Notes: generated by a model not told the origin, from the sequence alone. A stretch of 64,000 bases of DNA from Thuidium tamariscinum (GCA_947034885.2 OX344756.2:22365489-22429488), one strand, 5' to 3'. Numbered from the stretch's first letter, positions 35,812 through 47,982 are shown. Numbers and translations are program-made.

Positions 35812-36777
35812 TTAACCCTTAAACGTCAAACCTATAACCATTGTTTTCACGCCCTATGCCAACACATAGTTTGTTGCCATTTTGGGACTGAATATGTGAG
35901 AAAATGTTTTGTATTTATTTTTCAAAGATGACATTACATCTCTTCTGTACTTCCTACAAATTTTAGATTTTTTGGAGGAAAAATGATTTTTCTGAGAATT
36001 TTTGAAGATAAGGTGAAGAAAAATCATATCAAATAGAAAATTATCTCAAAAAACTTGAGAATTTCACCATGTGTAAATTTTAGTGGAAAACATCACGATG
36101 TAAACTGAATTTTCATTTCATTCTACAATTACAATATGGTGAATTTCATTAAAATGGCGGTATTCCATATTTAGTTTGACACTTTTGGCAGTTTAGACCG
36201 TGCGGTCTGAAATCTAAATGTGTTATAGATTTTGAAAATCTACATGTGTCTTAGATTTTTGAAATCTATACCTTTCCTAGATGTTAGTTTTCAGTTTAGA
36301 CTGCATGGTCTAAAAAATGGCATAAGGAATACCGCCATTTTAACAAAATTCGCCATCAATCTAGAAGACATTAAAAATACATCCAAAGTTCAAATTGCAA
36401 TAAAATATTCAAAATTATGATTTTTTCCAAAATTCCAACTGGTATAGAAACTAGAATAGATGACCTTCATTTTGTTAGTTGAACTCAAACTCAAAAAATA
36501 TCATTTTTGTGGAGAAATTTCAGATTTAAAGCACGGAGCAACTACTTCTTAAAATACACCGAAAATAGGTATTTTGTGATTTGTTTTTTTTACTAACTTC
36601 TTATTCACAAGAAGATAAACACTAGCAAGACTACAAATTCAATTGGATACTCTTCGTAACCCTCCATGAAAGGTCAACAAAGCAAAAATAGATGAAAAAA
36701 CGCTTTTAGTCGCTCTCAACATGATCTTTTGTTCATGCAAAAGCCACAAAATGGCGTCACTAGCAGTTTAGGGTTAA
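35812..36777. mobile_element. TTAA-flanked element, 958 bp, carrying a nested hairpin element
   Basis: Element 35816-36773 starts CCCTTAAACGTC and ends GGCGTCACTAGCAGTTTAGGG, with TTAA both sides. A complete ATGGTGAATTT-family element is inserted inside it, so this TTAA element is the older of the two. No coding frame. Confidence 0.7.
36132..36360. mobile_element. ATGGTGAATTT-family hairpin element, CAAT duplication
   Basis: Element 36136-36356 (221 bp) starts ATGGTGAATTTCATTAAAAT and ends ATTTTAACAAAATTCGCCAT, flanked by CAAT on both sides. Nearly the whole element is an inverted repeat: AGTTTAGACCGTGCGGTCT on the left pairs with AGTTTAGACTGCATGGTCT on the right. The best-preserved copy of its family here, and so probably the youngest. 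Confidence 0.85.
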
Positions 36778-37870
36778 GATCAACATGCACTTTAAGATGG
36801 TCTGGGTGAATTGGGAGGCTATTAAACCCATTTTACAGAGTGGGACCAACGGGCTAAATTTATCCTTGGGATAAATGCTAAATTTTTTTATTTTTTGCAC
36901 AATTTTATTTTTGCAAATTTTGAATTCATATTTGCAATTAGAGATCTAAAATTAGGAAGGAGGGATCTAAAACACATCCAAAAACATGATACAAATAGGG
37001 GATTTTATTACTTTTACCTTGCTAGTACAAGTATCACAAGTTTACCTTACTAGCACTTTGTGGGATGGATTTGATATCTTGTGGTGAAGTAGCCCTCCAC
37101 TCAGCAACTCCGTCACTTGAGGGGTGTAAATAAAACAAAAAGCCCCATATTTTGGATTTGAAAAAAATAATTTTTATACCTCTCCTTGCTAATTTGGGGT
37201 TTCTGATTGCAAATATGAATTCACAATTTGCAAATTTGATCATGCATGGAAAATTTTAAAAATTCAGGGTTTTCTTAATGGTTTCAAGAACAAAGGAGCT
37301 ATTTCACCCCGGCCTTCAAGGAGGGGAGGAAGTCAAAGAATAAGTTACAAACAATAAGGTAGGTGGCTCTAAAAGTGACACTTTAAAGGGTTGTCAGGCC
37401 TTTTTGATGGATTTTAGGTGCCCAAATTTTTTTGAACTTATTTTTCACTTGAAGAAGAATTGATGCAGAAATCTAACCCAAGTGGTTTCATATTTTTTGG
37501 AGCATTTATGAATTACTTATGAATTACTTATGAATTTTCAAAGAATTCTGGGGAAGGTACTTATTTGTAACTTGTAGCCTTTGCAAAAACCACACATGTG
37601 GTCTAAAAAATGATATTACATTACCAAAAATAAACATTGCAGCATGCCTAAAGTATTAGAGAAGGTTCCTAAATGTAACCTTTTCTAAAACTTAAATGAA
37701 AGCGTAAGTCAATTAATTATTTTTTATTTTTTAGCATAGTTAAGAAGGTAGTTGGGCTGTCATTTCTTATTTTGAAAAAATTTAATGAACACCTATTCAC
37801 TTAGTTAGAAATGGACCCTTTGTAGCTCTTCAATCAACCATTGAAGAATTATGAACCATCCATTGAAGAA
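36778..37870. other. AT-rich spacer
   Basis: No gene seen. A short direct repeat of a TATGAATTACT unit (three copies) lies near 37.51 kb. Confidence 0.45.
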
Positions 37871-38161
37871 CATTAGATGAAATTTGAGGGCATTACAGGA
37901 CCGCTTCAGGTCTGTTCCCGAAACAGCTCCCAATGCCGCAGAACCCTATCAGGCCGACTTTTATCGGAAATTTTTTTTTTTTTTTTTTTTTTGGGTCCTG
38001 AAATATGAAAATAAGTCCCAAATTTATTTTTTTTGAAAAAAATAAAATAAAATAACGTGGCAGTGTCCCGACCACGTAGGATTTGGGTTCACAGGACAGA
38101 AACTGCGTTCCCGTAGTTCGGGAACCCGCAGTCTCCTAATGCCCTCAAATTTCTTCTAATG
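37871..38161. mobile_element. CATTAG-family inverted-repeat element, copy 1
   Basis: Starts CATTAGATGAAATTTGAGGG and ends CCCTCAAATTTCTTCTAATG. The 291-bp element has GC-rich shoulders (TTCCCGAAACAGCTCCCAATG; CGTAGTTCGGGAAC) around an A/T-run centre, unlike anything around it. A clear target duplication is not visible. Non-coding. Confidence 0.7.
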
Positions 38162-38692
38162 CTATGAACCAAACCTCATTATGTTATGAACTTAATCATT
38201 ATTTCATTCCTTCATTAGCACATATCTATTTCAAAGCCTATTAGAAAATAGTTTGAAGAAAAAGGTTTGTTTTAGAACCACCTACTATAATTTAAAAAGT
38301 GCTTACAGAACTGCTTATGCAAAGCTTCCGCACTTGACATAGAGCTTCTACAAAGGAAGTTGAAAATAGTCTTCTTGTACATTCTAATGACAAGCCAGGT
38401 AATACTTTTTTGTTTGCTCTCTGTACCTTATAAGCTCTACTACAATATCATCCTAGTGTAATTGGAATGATAGCGTCTTAGAGTGCCCATGTGAATTGTA
38501 ATGATGTATCCTTCTCTAACTCATGTTCCAAACAATTCTTAGTAGTCAGACACCTCTTAGTTTTTCGTTGTCAATTCTACGTGGTAGCCTCAATGCCAAG
38601 TTGAAGAATAATTATTGTAGGTTGGGTAGGTGAAAATAATTAGAAGAACTCAAAGCCTTCTTTAGCCCTCCACTGTACTTTTGTGGTGTAGG

Positions 38693-38964
38693 CATTAGGA
38701 GAGATTTGAGGGCTCTAGGAGCTCGTGAGTTCCCACAGCACGAAATCGCGTAATCTGCCGCAGGAATGAAGTTCTGCAGGAATCCTACGTGGTCGAGCGA
38801 CTGCCACATCATTAACTTCTTCTTTTTTTGAATTTTTTTCATATTTCAAGACCCCAATTTTTTTTTAAAAAAAATGCTAGCCTGATAGCGGCCAACCGTT
38901 CCCTAGACTAGTTTCGGGAACAATCCCAAAATGGCCCTTTGGAGCCCTCAAATCCCTCCTAATG
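38693..38964. mobile_element. CATTAG-family inverted-repeat element, copy 2 (inverted)
   Basis: Starts CATTAGGAGAGATTTGAGGG and ends CCCTCAAATCCCTCCTAATG. It is the same family as the element at 37871 but in the opposite orientation, sharing CTACGTGGTCG and GTTTCGGGAAC-type shoulders and the A/T-run centre. About 530 bp separate the two. Confidence 0.7.
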
Positions 38965-39560
38965 GGAGAATTTTGTCATGGCGAAACTAGAGGTTGTCGA
39001 AGTTAGCATTTGTGATTTCATTTTTCCGTGGATTATGTAGGTTTTATAAGACTTTTGCTTATCCACATTACTCTCCTAAAAGCACATTTGTAAACTTCAA
39101 GCTTCTAATAGGTTTTGTAAACTTTGAGTTCTAAACATTTGATCACTAAGATTTTTGTTTTTTCAACACATTTTTTACTTAACAACATACTTTGGTTATC
39201 ATCTATGATATGCACATTTAGTTCCTACTTTGTAGTTTGTATGGCACTTAGCAAATGTGTTGCACCTTACAAATTCTATGGCACTTGACAAATGTTATAG
39301 CACTGTACAAAAATTTTGATATAAGGAAAAAAAATATGAGTGTCATGGACAAAAATAGTAGGAAAAAAAATTGAAGTAAGATAACATATGATATATTCGT
39401 CACAATTGGAGATTACAAATTTATTGTATGCCCCTTTTTAATGAATCAAATTTGAAAATTACATAATGATAGGGTGCACAAAAATAATAATAATAATAAT
39501 AATATCCCCCCATTTATTACCTAATGTGCGCGCCTATATCCTTTTTTTTATAAAGAGAGC
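38965..39560. other. AT-rich spacer
   Basis: No gene. An (AAT)n microsatellite of about eight units lies at 39.48-39.50 kb. Confidence 0.5.
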
Positions 39561-39600
39561 GCCCCCCTCCCCACCCCACCCCCACCCCGCCCCGCCCCGA
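39561..39600. repeat. C-rich tract, G-quadruplex candidate on the minus strand
   Basis: Seven consecutive runs of four or more C separated by single A, T or G bases. The minus strand therefore has at least seven G-runs with one-base loops, ideal for G-quadruplex folding. It sits exactly at the left limit of the block duplicated at the right end of the window. Confidence 0.8.
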
Positions 39601-41060
39601 GTACAATCATCAACAATGCTTCATTTAAAGATAAACCAAAAAGAACACAAATAGACTACTTTAATTGTAGTCAATTTCATTAAAATGGTAGTATTCCGCA
39701 TGCCATTTTGACATCTTCCATGTGCCATTTAGACATGGAAGCCTAATGGTGGAGGAAGAAGGTGTGCTCTACGGTCGTCTATTATGTTTTACACTGAAGT
39801 CCAATTCTATCATAGCTACATTCTACACCCTCCACTCATAAACATACATGTTAGGATTGCCATCTTCTATGGACCTCCTTCAAGTAGACTAAGTTTGTGC
39901 CATTTTAATGGAATGTCATACTAGTTTAATGGAATGTTAGCAACACTCTATTGGAATATTTCTATTTTAAAGAAGATTATAATAATTGCATATCCAACAA
40001 TATGGGTCAACCCAAGTCTCTTCTGGATATTTTTGTGCACATGCCTGCAACAGAGTCAAAGGGATTATTTGTAATTGTATGAAAGAATCTTACAAAATCA
40101 TAAAATCATAAAAAGGTAGTAAAATAGGTCCTACTACAATGCTCTTATCAAATTATAGTGTAAAGATTTGGGAAAAAAAATCATCCAACGAAACAATCTG
40201 CTAAAAACATTCTACCACAACACTACTATAGAAGTAATAATCCCAAAGATTGTCACTTGAGACCCTATATCCAAAATTTTACTCTATGTCATTCAAGTAG
40301 CAACCATTAAACCAATGAAACCTTCCACATCCTAAGTGAATGCATTCATGGAAAGTGCCTTGGACTAACAAGTCCAAAAGTACAAACAACTTGCATTTCA
40401 TTCTACTTTCTCTCAGAAACTATCCAACTGGATCAAATTCTAAGTTGTATAGATTTGTGAGCTTGAACGTACCTGGCACCTATTTTTTTCTACCCAATGC
40501 TTAGGGTACTTTACAGAAACAAACTCATTCAACCTTGGCAATGGTCCATAGAGTTTGCAAGAACTCACGTCCAATATCCTCAATTTTTCAAGTTTGTGCA
40601 TATGTGGAAATCCAATGAGAGCACGGCATCGAGAAGCATCCAACTCCACCAAACTAACCAAATTACCCAAACCTGGCAAGCCTTGTAGAGACTTGCACCA
40701 ACTCAAATTCAATTTGCGCAATTGTTGGAGTTTTTGTAAGTTGGGCACTTCTTTTAGATGGATACAATCTGAGAGTCGAAGTTCTTGCAATGCAACTAAG
40801 TCACCCACACCTGGACAACTTTGCAATGCCATACAATTACTCAAATCCAAAAACTGCAAATTGGTGTGTTTAGAACTCAAGCCAACAATGGTTGCTACTG
40901 AGTCATTGTAACAAAAACGAGCTACTCGGAGTAAAATAAGGTTGCTCAAATCTGGTGCTTGACCACATTCAGTCAAATCCAACACGTGGAGGTTTGTCAA
41001 ATGGTTGATTTCATCAATGCAAGGAGAACTTGACGGGATGTTTGACCATCGGAGAAAGCC
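39601..41060. repeat. Segmental duplication, left copy (TNL 3' part and flank)
   Basis: The 3' half of the TNL last exon and about 850 bp downstream align, in the same orientation, with 62790-64000. Shared flank landmarks: AATTGTATGAAAGAATCTTA, GAAACAATCT, ATTCTACCAC and CTTTCTCTCARAAACTA. The match probably continues past the right window edge. The left copy carries an extra insertion at about 39655-39985. Confidence 0.8.
39655..39985. mobile_element. Insertion in the TNL flank, ATGGTGAATTT-like left end
   Basis: Absent from the homologous flank at 62.85 kb. The left end reads AATTTCATTAAAATGGTAGTATTCC, as in the ATGGTGAATTT family. The right end is not a clear match (CATTTTAATGGAATGTC occurs inside), so the boundaries are approximate and it may be two events. 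Confidence 0.4.
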
Positions 41061-44000
41061 CAACTTCAATAAGAAACCTAGTCCGAGTGGAAGCACTTCA
41101 ACCTCTGATCTTAACCAACCGAACCCCAAAACCCTAGTAATGACTAATTCTAAGCACTTGAGGTGTTTCAAGCCACTTAAATCTAGCTTTTGTACACATG
41201 GATTCTTTGCACGGAGTTTCAAAACCGTCACCCTAGGAAAACAAGAAAACATTACATCCTGTAGCTTCATAGGTTCTTTTTCTACAATAAATATACGCTT
41301 CATGTTTACCAAACAACCACCATTTGGCAAACAACCATCTTCATATGCATCGGATTCATCCCACTTGTACATCCATTGTTTTTTTTCAATCTCAAACTCG
41401 ACAACTTTTGCCTCCAATTTTGCAAACTCATGCCACAAATCATGCATGTAGATTCTACCAAATCCAGCGCCAATATTCTCTAGAAGTGATTTCCGCTTTA
41501 GGCTCCCCAACTACAAGCAAATGCCAAGAAACAAAACCTATCAATAACAACAAAGTACTCCAAAAAATCCTCATCTTGCTCCAAAAACTAAAATGACCAT
41601 AGTCATTACATTAGTGTTACAAGCTCACAAAATTGACACATATAGGATCTCACTAACAAATAGAACGGAATTTTAGACACTTATAGGGAAATTACAACAC
41701 TCATATAAATGTCTCATATTCAAATCCATCCATGATAGTAGAGCTCCAAGGTTAGACTTCAAGGTATAAAACATTTCAACCCAAAACTAAAGCCCTTGAT
41801 GATACCTTTCAATTCAATATACAAAGCACATTGGGAGACAAAGAAAATTCTACATTTATTCACACTTTAAATCTTAGACCCCTTAGAATCAATCACAATC
41901 AATCACACAAATAGTAATTCACTTCAATATTGAAAAGGTCTAACATTTGCAATTTGACAAACCCATTTGGAAAATAACATTCAAAGACAATACAACAAGG
42001 TCCATGTTTCAACCACAAAAATCTCAGAAGTCATGAATATTTGACAAGCCAAACAAATAAATTCTCCCACTATATGTCTCATTAAGGAAACGAAGATTAA
42101 CAACCCTCAATTCAAATAACACTCACCTGTATTTTGACACTTGTCACAGGTATTCCGTGAACCATACCAAGCCATTCATAAATACTCCATTGAAATGATC
42201 GATTAATGTAAGGAGCAAATAGTGCCACATCCATAAATAGAAGTTGGTCTTGAGGATTCAATGCATCAAAGCTTTTTCTCAAAATGGAAAAGACGGGATG
42301 TTGGGATTCGCCAAAAGGATTCAAAAAATCAACTTCATGTAATCGCAACCTCCATTCTTCCGGATCATACCCATTACAAGCCAATTGCTCACCGAGCACT
42401 TGCAATGCCAATGGATGGTAATGATAACTAATGCCATCACCTTTCTTGAAATGACATCGTTGAACACATGATAAGACTAACTCATGGTCAATCTTGTTGC
42501 TCAAGTATGTGGAAGGGACACATGCAGCATGATGAATGAATAAAGACCTTGCTTCCTCCATCTTCAACTCCGGCATCGCCATGCATTCACAGGGTAGTAT
42601 CCCCAAACTCTCCAAATTAGTTATAGAACGTGATGTCACAAGCAAAACACTTCTGAGCCCATATTTTGCCCCTAGAAGAATCAAAGCTTGCCTCCTTGTT
42701 GCACATGACACATTGTCGATTGTCAAAAACACTTTGACATTCATCATATCTTGCTTTAAGCGAAAGCGCAACTGCATGTCCACAACATCTAAATTATTGG
42801 CCTAACAAATCAAAAGCACATACAAATTGCAACACACTACAAGCTTTCTACTCAAACTCAACTACAATTTACAAATTGCATATCAAAATCCTATTTGGAC
42901 TTCATGAATATTAAAAACAGTATCACACCTCATCTACATGCACTGCACCCAAACATTCAAGATTCATATTGGTCAACCTCCGTAGCATGTCCTTCAACAA
43001 CTCTTTTTCACTTTGACTTTCCAACTCCATGTGAGCAACTTTGCCACAAAACTCTTCCGATACATAATTACACATTGCCTTGCAAAGGGTGGTTTTTCCA
43101 ATACCACCAAATCCATATAAGCCAATTACATGCACCCCATATCGTGAAGATACTTTGGATTGCTTGATCCTTTCATATATCACCTAGTGGAAAATCAAGA
43201 CAAATGGACATGGATCAAAATCAATTAATTTACACAAAACACATTATCACCAACACAACCATGGATAATTACAAGGAATCCTTGTACTATTCTTTTCTTC
43301 CACAAGTCTTTACAATAGCTACTCTATTTTTTGGTCATAATTTTTGCAAATCACTCAAATTCAAAGGCAAAGTACTCATGACTTTTATACACCTTGTTTG
43401 ATTTTCAAAATTTTAAGAAAAAAGTTATTGCCCAAAAAATGTCACCCAATTTTTCTCATACTTACCAATTTGGGGGTTTGGGGAACAAAATGGTATTCCA
43501 AAAGATAAATTTGGAGCTAATATTTGGAAGAGATTGTCTATTAGTAGACTTTTAGTTATTTTCTAAGGGATTTCAAAAATAGTTCATTATATAGTGAGTA
43601 GAAGTTCACAAAGTAAGCCTCTTCCTACTTGCTTTTCAAAACATGTGAAAATTTATTTAAGTGGTTCATCACATGAATGACCATCTACATGGAGTTGCTA
43701 CAAATGGCCAATTTCATGTATTCCTTCATTTTATAAGTGTTTCTTACAATAACACTTCTAGTCATCCTGATGACATCTAAATCAACTTGGGCAAAATAAA
43801 ATGAAATATCCATCCAATGGAAACAAGCAACTCTGCACACACCTTGCATAAACGTGACCTCCCTTGAATATAGGAATCTTCAAACCGTGTCCCCGATGGA
43901 ACCAACCTACAAATTGCTTCAACTACCTCTTCTCGATATTTCACTTCTCCCAATTCAATGTTGTACTTCAAGGCATTTGTTGGGCCAAACAATTGCAATG

Positions 44001-44684
44001 CATCAACCCAATCTCTCAAATCAATCCGGCTATCACATTTTGCCCAACTATGCCACAATGATAACCACCTCTTATGGTTATCTACATCACAACATTGGGA
44101 AAGTGAAAGGCCAAGGAGAACTGGCACTATTCTAAAGCTTGGCTTCCTCTTCTTCACGTTCACCATGGCCACCAACTCCAACATGGGCCATTTGGAAGTG
44201 AAGAATTCCTCGGATAGCACCACCACACCAACTTCACATTGTTCAATAGCTTCAAAGATAAGCTTGGGAAAATCCTCACCAATAGGCAAGCAATCCCGAC
44301 GCTTGTCAAAAAAGGGAGGACGGTCACATTTCTCCAAGTCCACACACAATTGTTCCACAAACCCTTTTTGGGCACCGCTATGGCTCAAAAATACCTTGTG
44401 CTTGGATTGTAGAGTGGAATTCCTGTCCACTCCATAAAATCACCAACCAATCAAGCAATGTTCATTTAAGTGAAACTCAAAAATATTTGATAATCCAGGG
44501 GGCACTGCAACAACCACAATCACAAAATTTGCTATTCAGACTAAATCAGACAAGATCAACAATGATGCAAGAAATCATGAACCACGGTCACTACTAACCC
44601 GTAGCCATTGCAAGCGCTTGTAGACTGGCTAGAGCTCCCCTGTTCCATGCTTCCAATCTTCCCACGTCTGAAAAACATCGCCAT
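40440..44684 (-). CDS. TIR-NBS-LRR immune receptor (TNL), five exons, complete
   Basis: Intracellular immune receptor of the NLR class; TIR domains of this class can act as NADases. Exons (minus): 44684-44599, 44422-43843, 43183-42929, 42801-42127, 41510-40440. All introns are GT-AG with consistent phase, giving 888 residues. A Ser-rich leader (about 1-36) precedes the TIR domain (about 38-180; VFLSHSGAQK; E111 in WPMLELV fits the catalytic Glu). NB-ARC follows: P-loop GFGGIGKTT 246-254, kinase-2-like VFLTIDNV 331-338, VLLVTSRS 359-366, GLPL-equivalent HPLALQVLG 436-444, MHD 554-556. About 10 LRRs lie between 600 and 880. All key motifs are intact, so it looks functional. Kinase-2 has Asn where Asp is usual (IDNV for LDDV). 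A strong donor (CAG|GTACGT) at 40473/40472 could splice to a further 3' exon; the shared position in the second copy supports this. Intron 2 carries an inserted element. Confidence 0.9.
43255..43757. mobile_element. Shortened 720-bp-family element in TNL intron 2
   Basis: Left end near GGATAATTACAAGGAATCCTT and right end ATAAGTGTTTCTTACAATAAC match the diverged ends of the GGGTGATTGC family. Inside are family blocks (TTTTTTGGTCATAATTTTTG; GTCTATTAGTAGACTTTTAG). At about 500 bp it is shorter than the 720-bp norm and its target duplication is unclear. It makes up most of the intron between the TIR and P-loop exons. Confidence 0.55.
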
Positions 44685-47051
44685 GGAATTAGATCAAGGA
44701 AGAATCACTCGGGGCAGTCGATTTCCTCCAGGCTTCCACAATACAGTCTGATGCACATCCAGAATGCTCAATGCTCTCAAGGCACAGGTGACCAATTCTA
44801 AGGTGTCAGAAGAAGAACTGAACGAGATCCACAAACAATTAAAGATTGGTCACCCCCACCCCAGCCCCTCCCAACAGCCTCCACTTCCTTTCAAGATTGG
44901 CAAAATCTCTTCCATGGACCAATTCTGATCTTCTCAAAGATTGCCGATGTGCAAAATTTGGACCAAGGCACACAAACGATTTTGATTGAGTTACAGAAAG
45001 AAACTTGTGAATCGCACGGATGCGATGTTCTAAGACGGTATCCCACGATTCCATGCAAGCAGTCGACTTCCGGGCGGCTCTCACAAAGACAAAGAAAGAC
45101 GAGCCGTGCAAGTTCAAGAAATGAGCGCAAAGGATGAGCATGGAAGCCTGATGATACATCCTCATGTGCAGTCAGATTTCTAATAGATACCTTCAGCCGA
45201 GGTCTTACTCAGTCAAAAAAACGTGCAGCCGTCAGATGTTCGTCTTCATCTAATATAGTGAATTAGTGCATTTCACACGAACATTCTGGAGGTACCGATG
45301 GATGTTCGCACAACCGCAAGCATGCACACGGGATGGAGAATTGATGGAGGAAGATTCGTTGAGGCCTTCTGCGAGATTTGCAGGAACACTGCATCCGAAC
45401 CAAGGTTTTACTTGCAACTCCATAAAACACATTCCCATAGCCAGGCGAAGAAACATGAAAAAAAAGTCCACCGCCACAATAGGCACACTTATTCAGACCC
45501 AGTCATCCTTAACCCGTGAGTGCCCATATGGGCTTCCAGATGATTTCCAGATTTATGGCTTCTAATCTATAGCAACTAAAAAGAAAAGTTCAAAAGAGCC
45601 GAAGACGACAACAACAGAATCGAAGACGGAGAGATGGAGGGTTCGTCAGGTCGAGTAGGACTGAGACACTCACCGGACCTGAGATCGCGTGCCAAAGAGA
45701 CGAAGTCGCGGCTCCGTCCAAGAAGACAAATCCGTTGAAAAATTCCACTCAAATGCCGCAAGCGGACAGTGATGGCGTGCGCTTCGTCCCGTCACCTACA
45801 AACGCCACCAGCGCGAAAGAAATCCAACCCACTTTTCGGATCCCAACCCCCCCAGCAGTGAACTGAGCGTCTTGTCACTCATCATCAGCAAGCGAAATCT
45901 ATCGACGAACTAATTCGAAGGCAAGAGGAGCTGGGCTGGTTGTTTGCGACACAAGGCACGGCGGGTAACCTTCCCTTCCGAACCCTACCGACAAGACGCA
46001 CCAGGGTAGGACTGCATGGGTCCCACTAATTCTGGAACGGATTCCATGTCAACTTGATTCCGTCCTCAATGGACGGAGGCATGACCACTTTCTTGACTCA
46101 ATTTGCGCCGCACTTCCATGGGAACTTCTTTTCTAATGGAGCCGAGTATGCGCCATGGCTGCCGGTTAAAGACGACATCATTGCAAAAGACTTCAAACAC
46201 ATCATCAGCATCCCTAATTAGCTACGTCAAGCACCACCAGGTCTTGAGAGAAAGATCTTGCGATGTGAGGACTCGTTGCCACAGTCGATCGATGAGCTCC
46301 ATGAGAGCGTATGCTGCTCGTGGATTTCGTAATTCACGTGTGGAGATGCGAGCTGATGCACTTTGTCTCTAGAGTGGATCGATTTGCCCTTTTTGGTGCA
46401 TCTTTGGTCACAATGCTCCCTGGAAGCAGTGCCCATGTGGACGTCGTTTACGCATGGACGAGGATACAAAAATGGATTCACTACAACAAACCCTGGGATT
46501 TTTCATTTCAGTGCTCAGGCCTAAGTCGATTCTCACTGAAAATGAACTGTTGATATTAGCTAAGTTGGCCCCATGCTTTGTCCTGTGTGAATTTTTTCAT
46601 TCACCTCAAGTTTTGTCGCTATTTCAAGGAATGAAAAATGATCAGGTTCACAGTAATGATTCCATTTGCAAATCATGCTACAATCTAAAGGCCTTCTGTC
46701 TTGAACTCTTCAATGCAAGACATGAAATCCTACCATCAAAGGTGGGCCCAATAAATTTTGGGTTCTCTGAGTAAAAGTGAAAAATAGTCTCCTATTTTGT
46801 GTCATGTCTAAGGTAAATCCAACTGGGGACTTGATTGCAAATATGAATTCAAAATTTGCAAAAAATAAAATTTGAAAAGAAATAAAAAAAATTCCTATGT
46901 TTTCCCCCAAGGTAAATCCAACTGCTGGACCTACTTGCGATGGTAGGATTTATCGTTGTGCCTCTTTAATAGGGGTAGTTACATCTTCCCTTTATGAAAA
47001 TTCTCTAAAAAATGGTAATGTCATGGCTCCCTAGTGGCTCACCCAAGTAGA
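44685..47051. other. Upstream region of the TNL gene
   Basis: 44.7-46.5 kb is GC-richer than average and should include the TNL promoter and 5' leader. Several frames of 60-108 codons exist on both strands with no recognisable domain. A plus-strand segment near 46.5-46.6 kb resembles 19.34-19.45 kb. From 46.75 kb on the sequence is AT-rich spacer. Confidence 0.35.
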
Positions 47052-47982
47052 ATATCCCCTAAAGGTCAGAGACTATGTCTTCACCAAAAACACAACAAAA
47101 CTGCCATGTCTACTTCAAGCACCAAATTTTTGAAAAAAAACATGTTTAGACACATGTAACCGTAGGATCTTATAGTAAACTTGTGTGAAAAGATGTGGAA
47201 AAAATTTCAGAATTTTTCACCATATAGATTGCAAGATATTAGCATTTGAATTGACAAAAATCCTTTTTTTGTCCCTGCAAAAAAGCAGGCAGCTGCACTT
47301 CACAAGGTCACATTTCTATGAAAAACTATCCAAAATGGTGGTGCTTCTTTGGATTCATTCTTCACGGCAAGTTGGCTATATGCTCAAAAAAATTTGCATC
47401 ATTTGGAATTGTACAACATATAGGAAAAAATTAATAAGTAGAAAGTAGAGGGTGATTCAAAATACTAAATTGTTAAAATTTTATTTATAGAATTAAAAAA
47501 ATGTCAATCCCAATGGTTGTAATGTTGTGAGAAACAATCAACATCCAAATTTTTAATTTTTTTTCAAAAATATTTAAAATTGAGGAAAATAAAGGCTTCC
47601 AAAGTTTATTTTAGAGTAGAGAATCCATAACTGCCCGCAAACTAAATCTCTTTATAACTTTCATCTCATAAATCAAAATGGAGTGATTCAAAGCTTTCTA
47701 CATATATGTACATCTAGAAAACCAATTTCAAATTTTTAGTTTTGAAAAAAAAGTTTTTATAAGAAATTTTTGGGCTGCCCGCCGACCAATGAAAACTACA
47801 TATCATGCACTAACTTTTCGACCATGTAGTCAAAAGTTATAAAAATTGTTGGGCCTTAAAGCTACTCCTTGAGCACATGTTGTGTGAAAATTTCAATGAA
47901 AAAAAATAAAAACTCCATCCATAGTGAGCTGCCCAAAATCTCTATGTTGCCAAAAAACGCAGTTTGGTCCTTTAGGGGATAT
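47052..47982. mobile_element. Long TTAA-type family element with an ATAT target
   Basis: Element 47056-47978 starts CCCCTAAAGGTCAGAGAC and ends GTTTGGTCCTTTAGGGG, and is flanked by ATAT rather than TTAA. The interior matches 34673-35607 closely: GTAACCGTAGGATCTTATAG, ATAGATTGCAAGATATTAGC, CTCTATGTTGCCAAAAAACGC. Non-coding. Confidence 0.8.

Noticed and set aside
40497-41596. Plus-strand frames of 63-148 codons
   Set aside because: Antisense to the LRR exon; repeat structure of the LRR keeps the opposite frame open.
43854-44437. Plus-strand frames of 65-159 codons
   Set aside because: Antisense to the TIR exon.
44839-45165. 108-codon minus-strand frame upstream of the TNL
   Set aside because: No domain, overlapping frames on both strands, and it lies in the probable promoter region.
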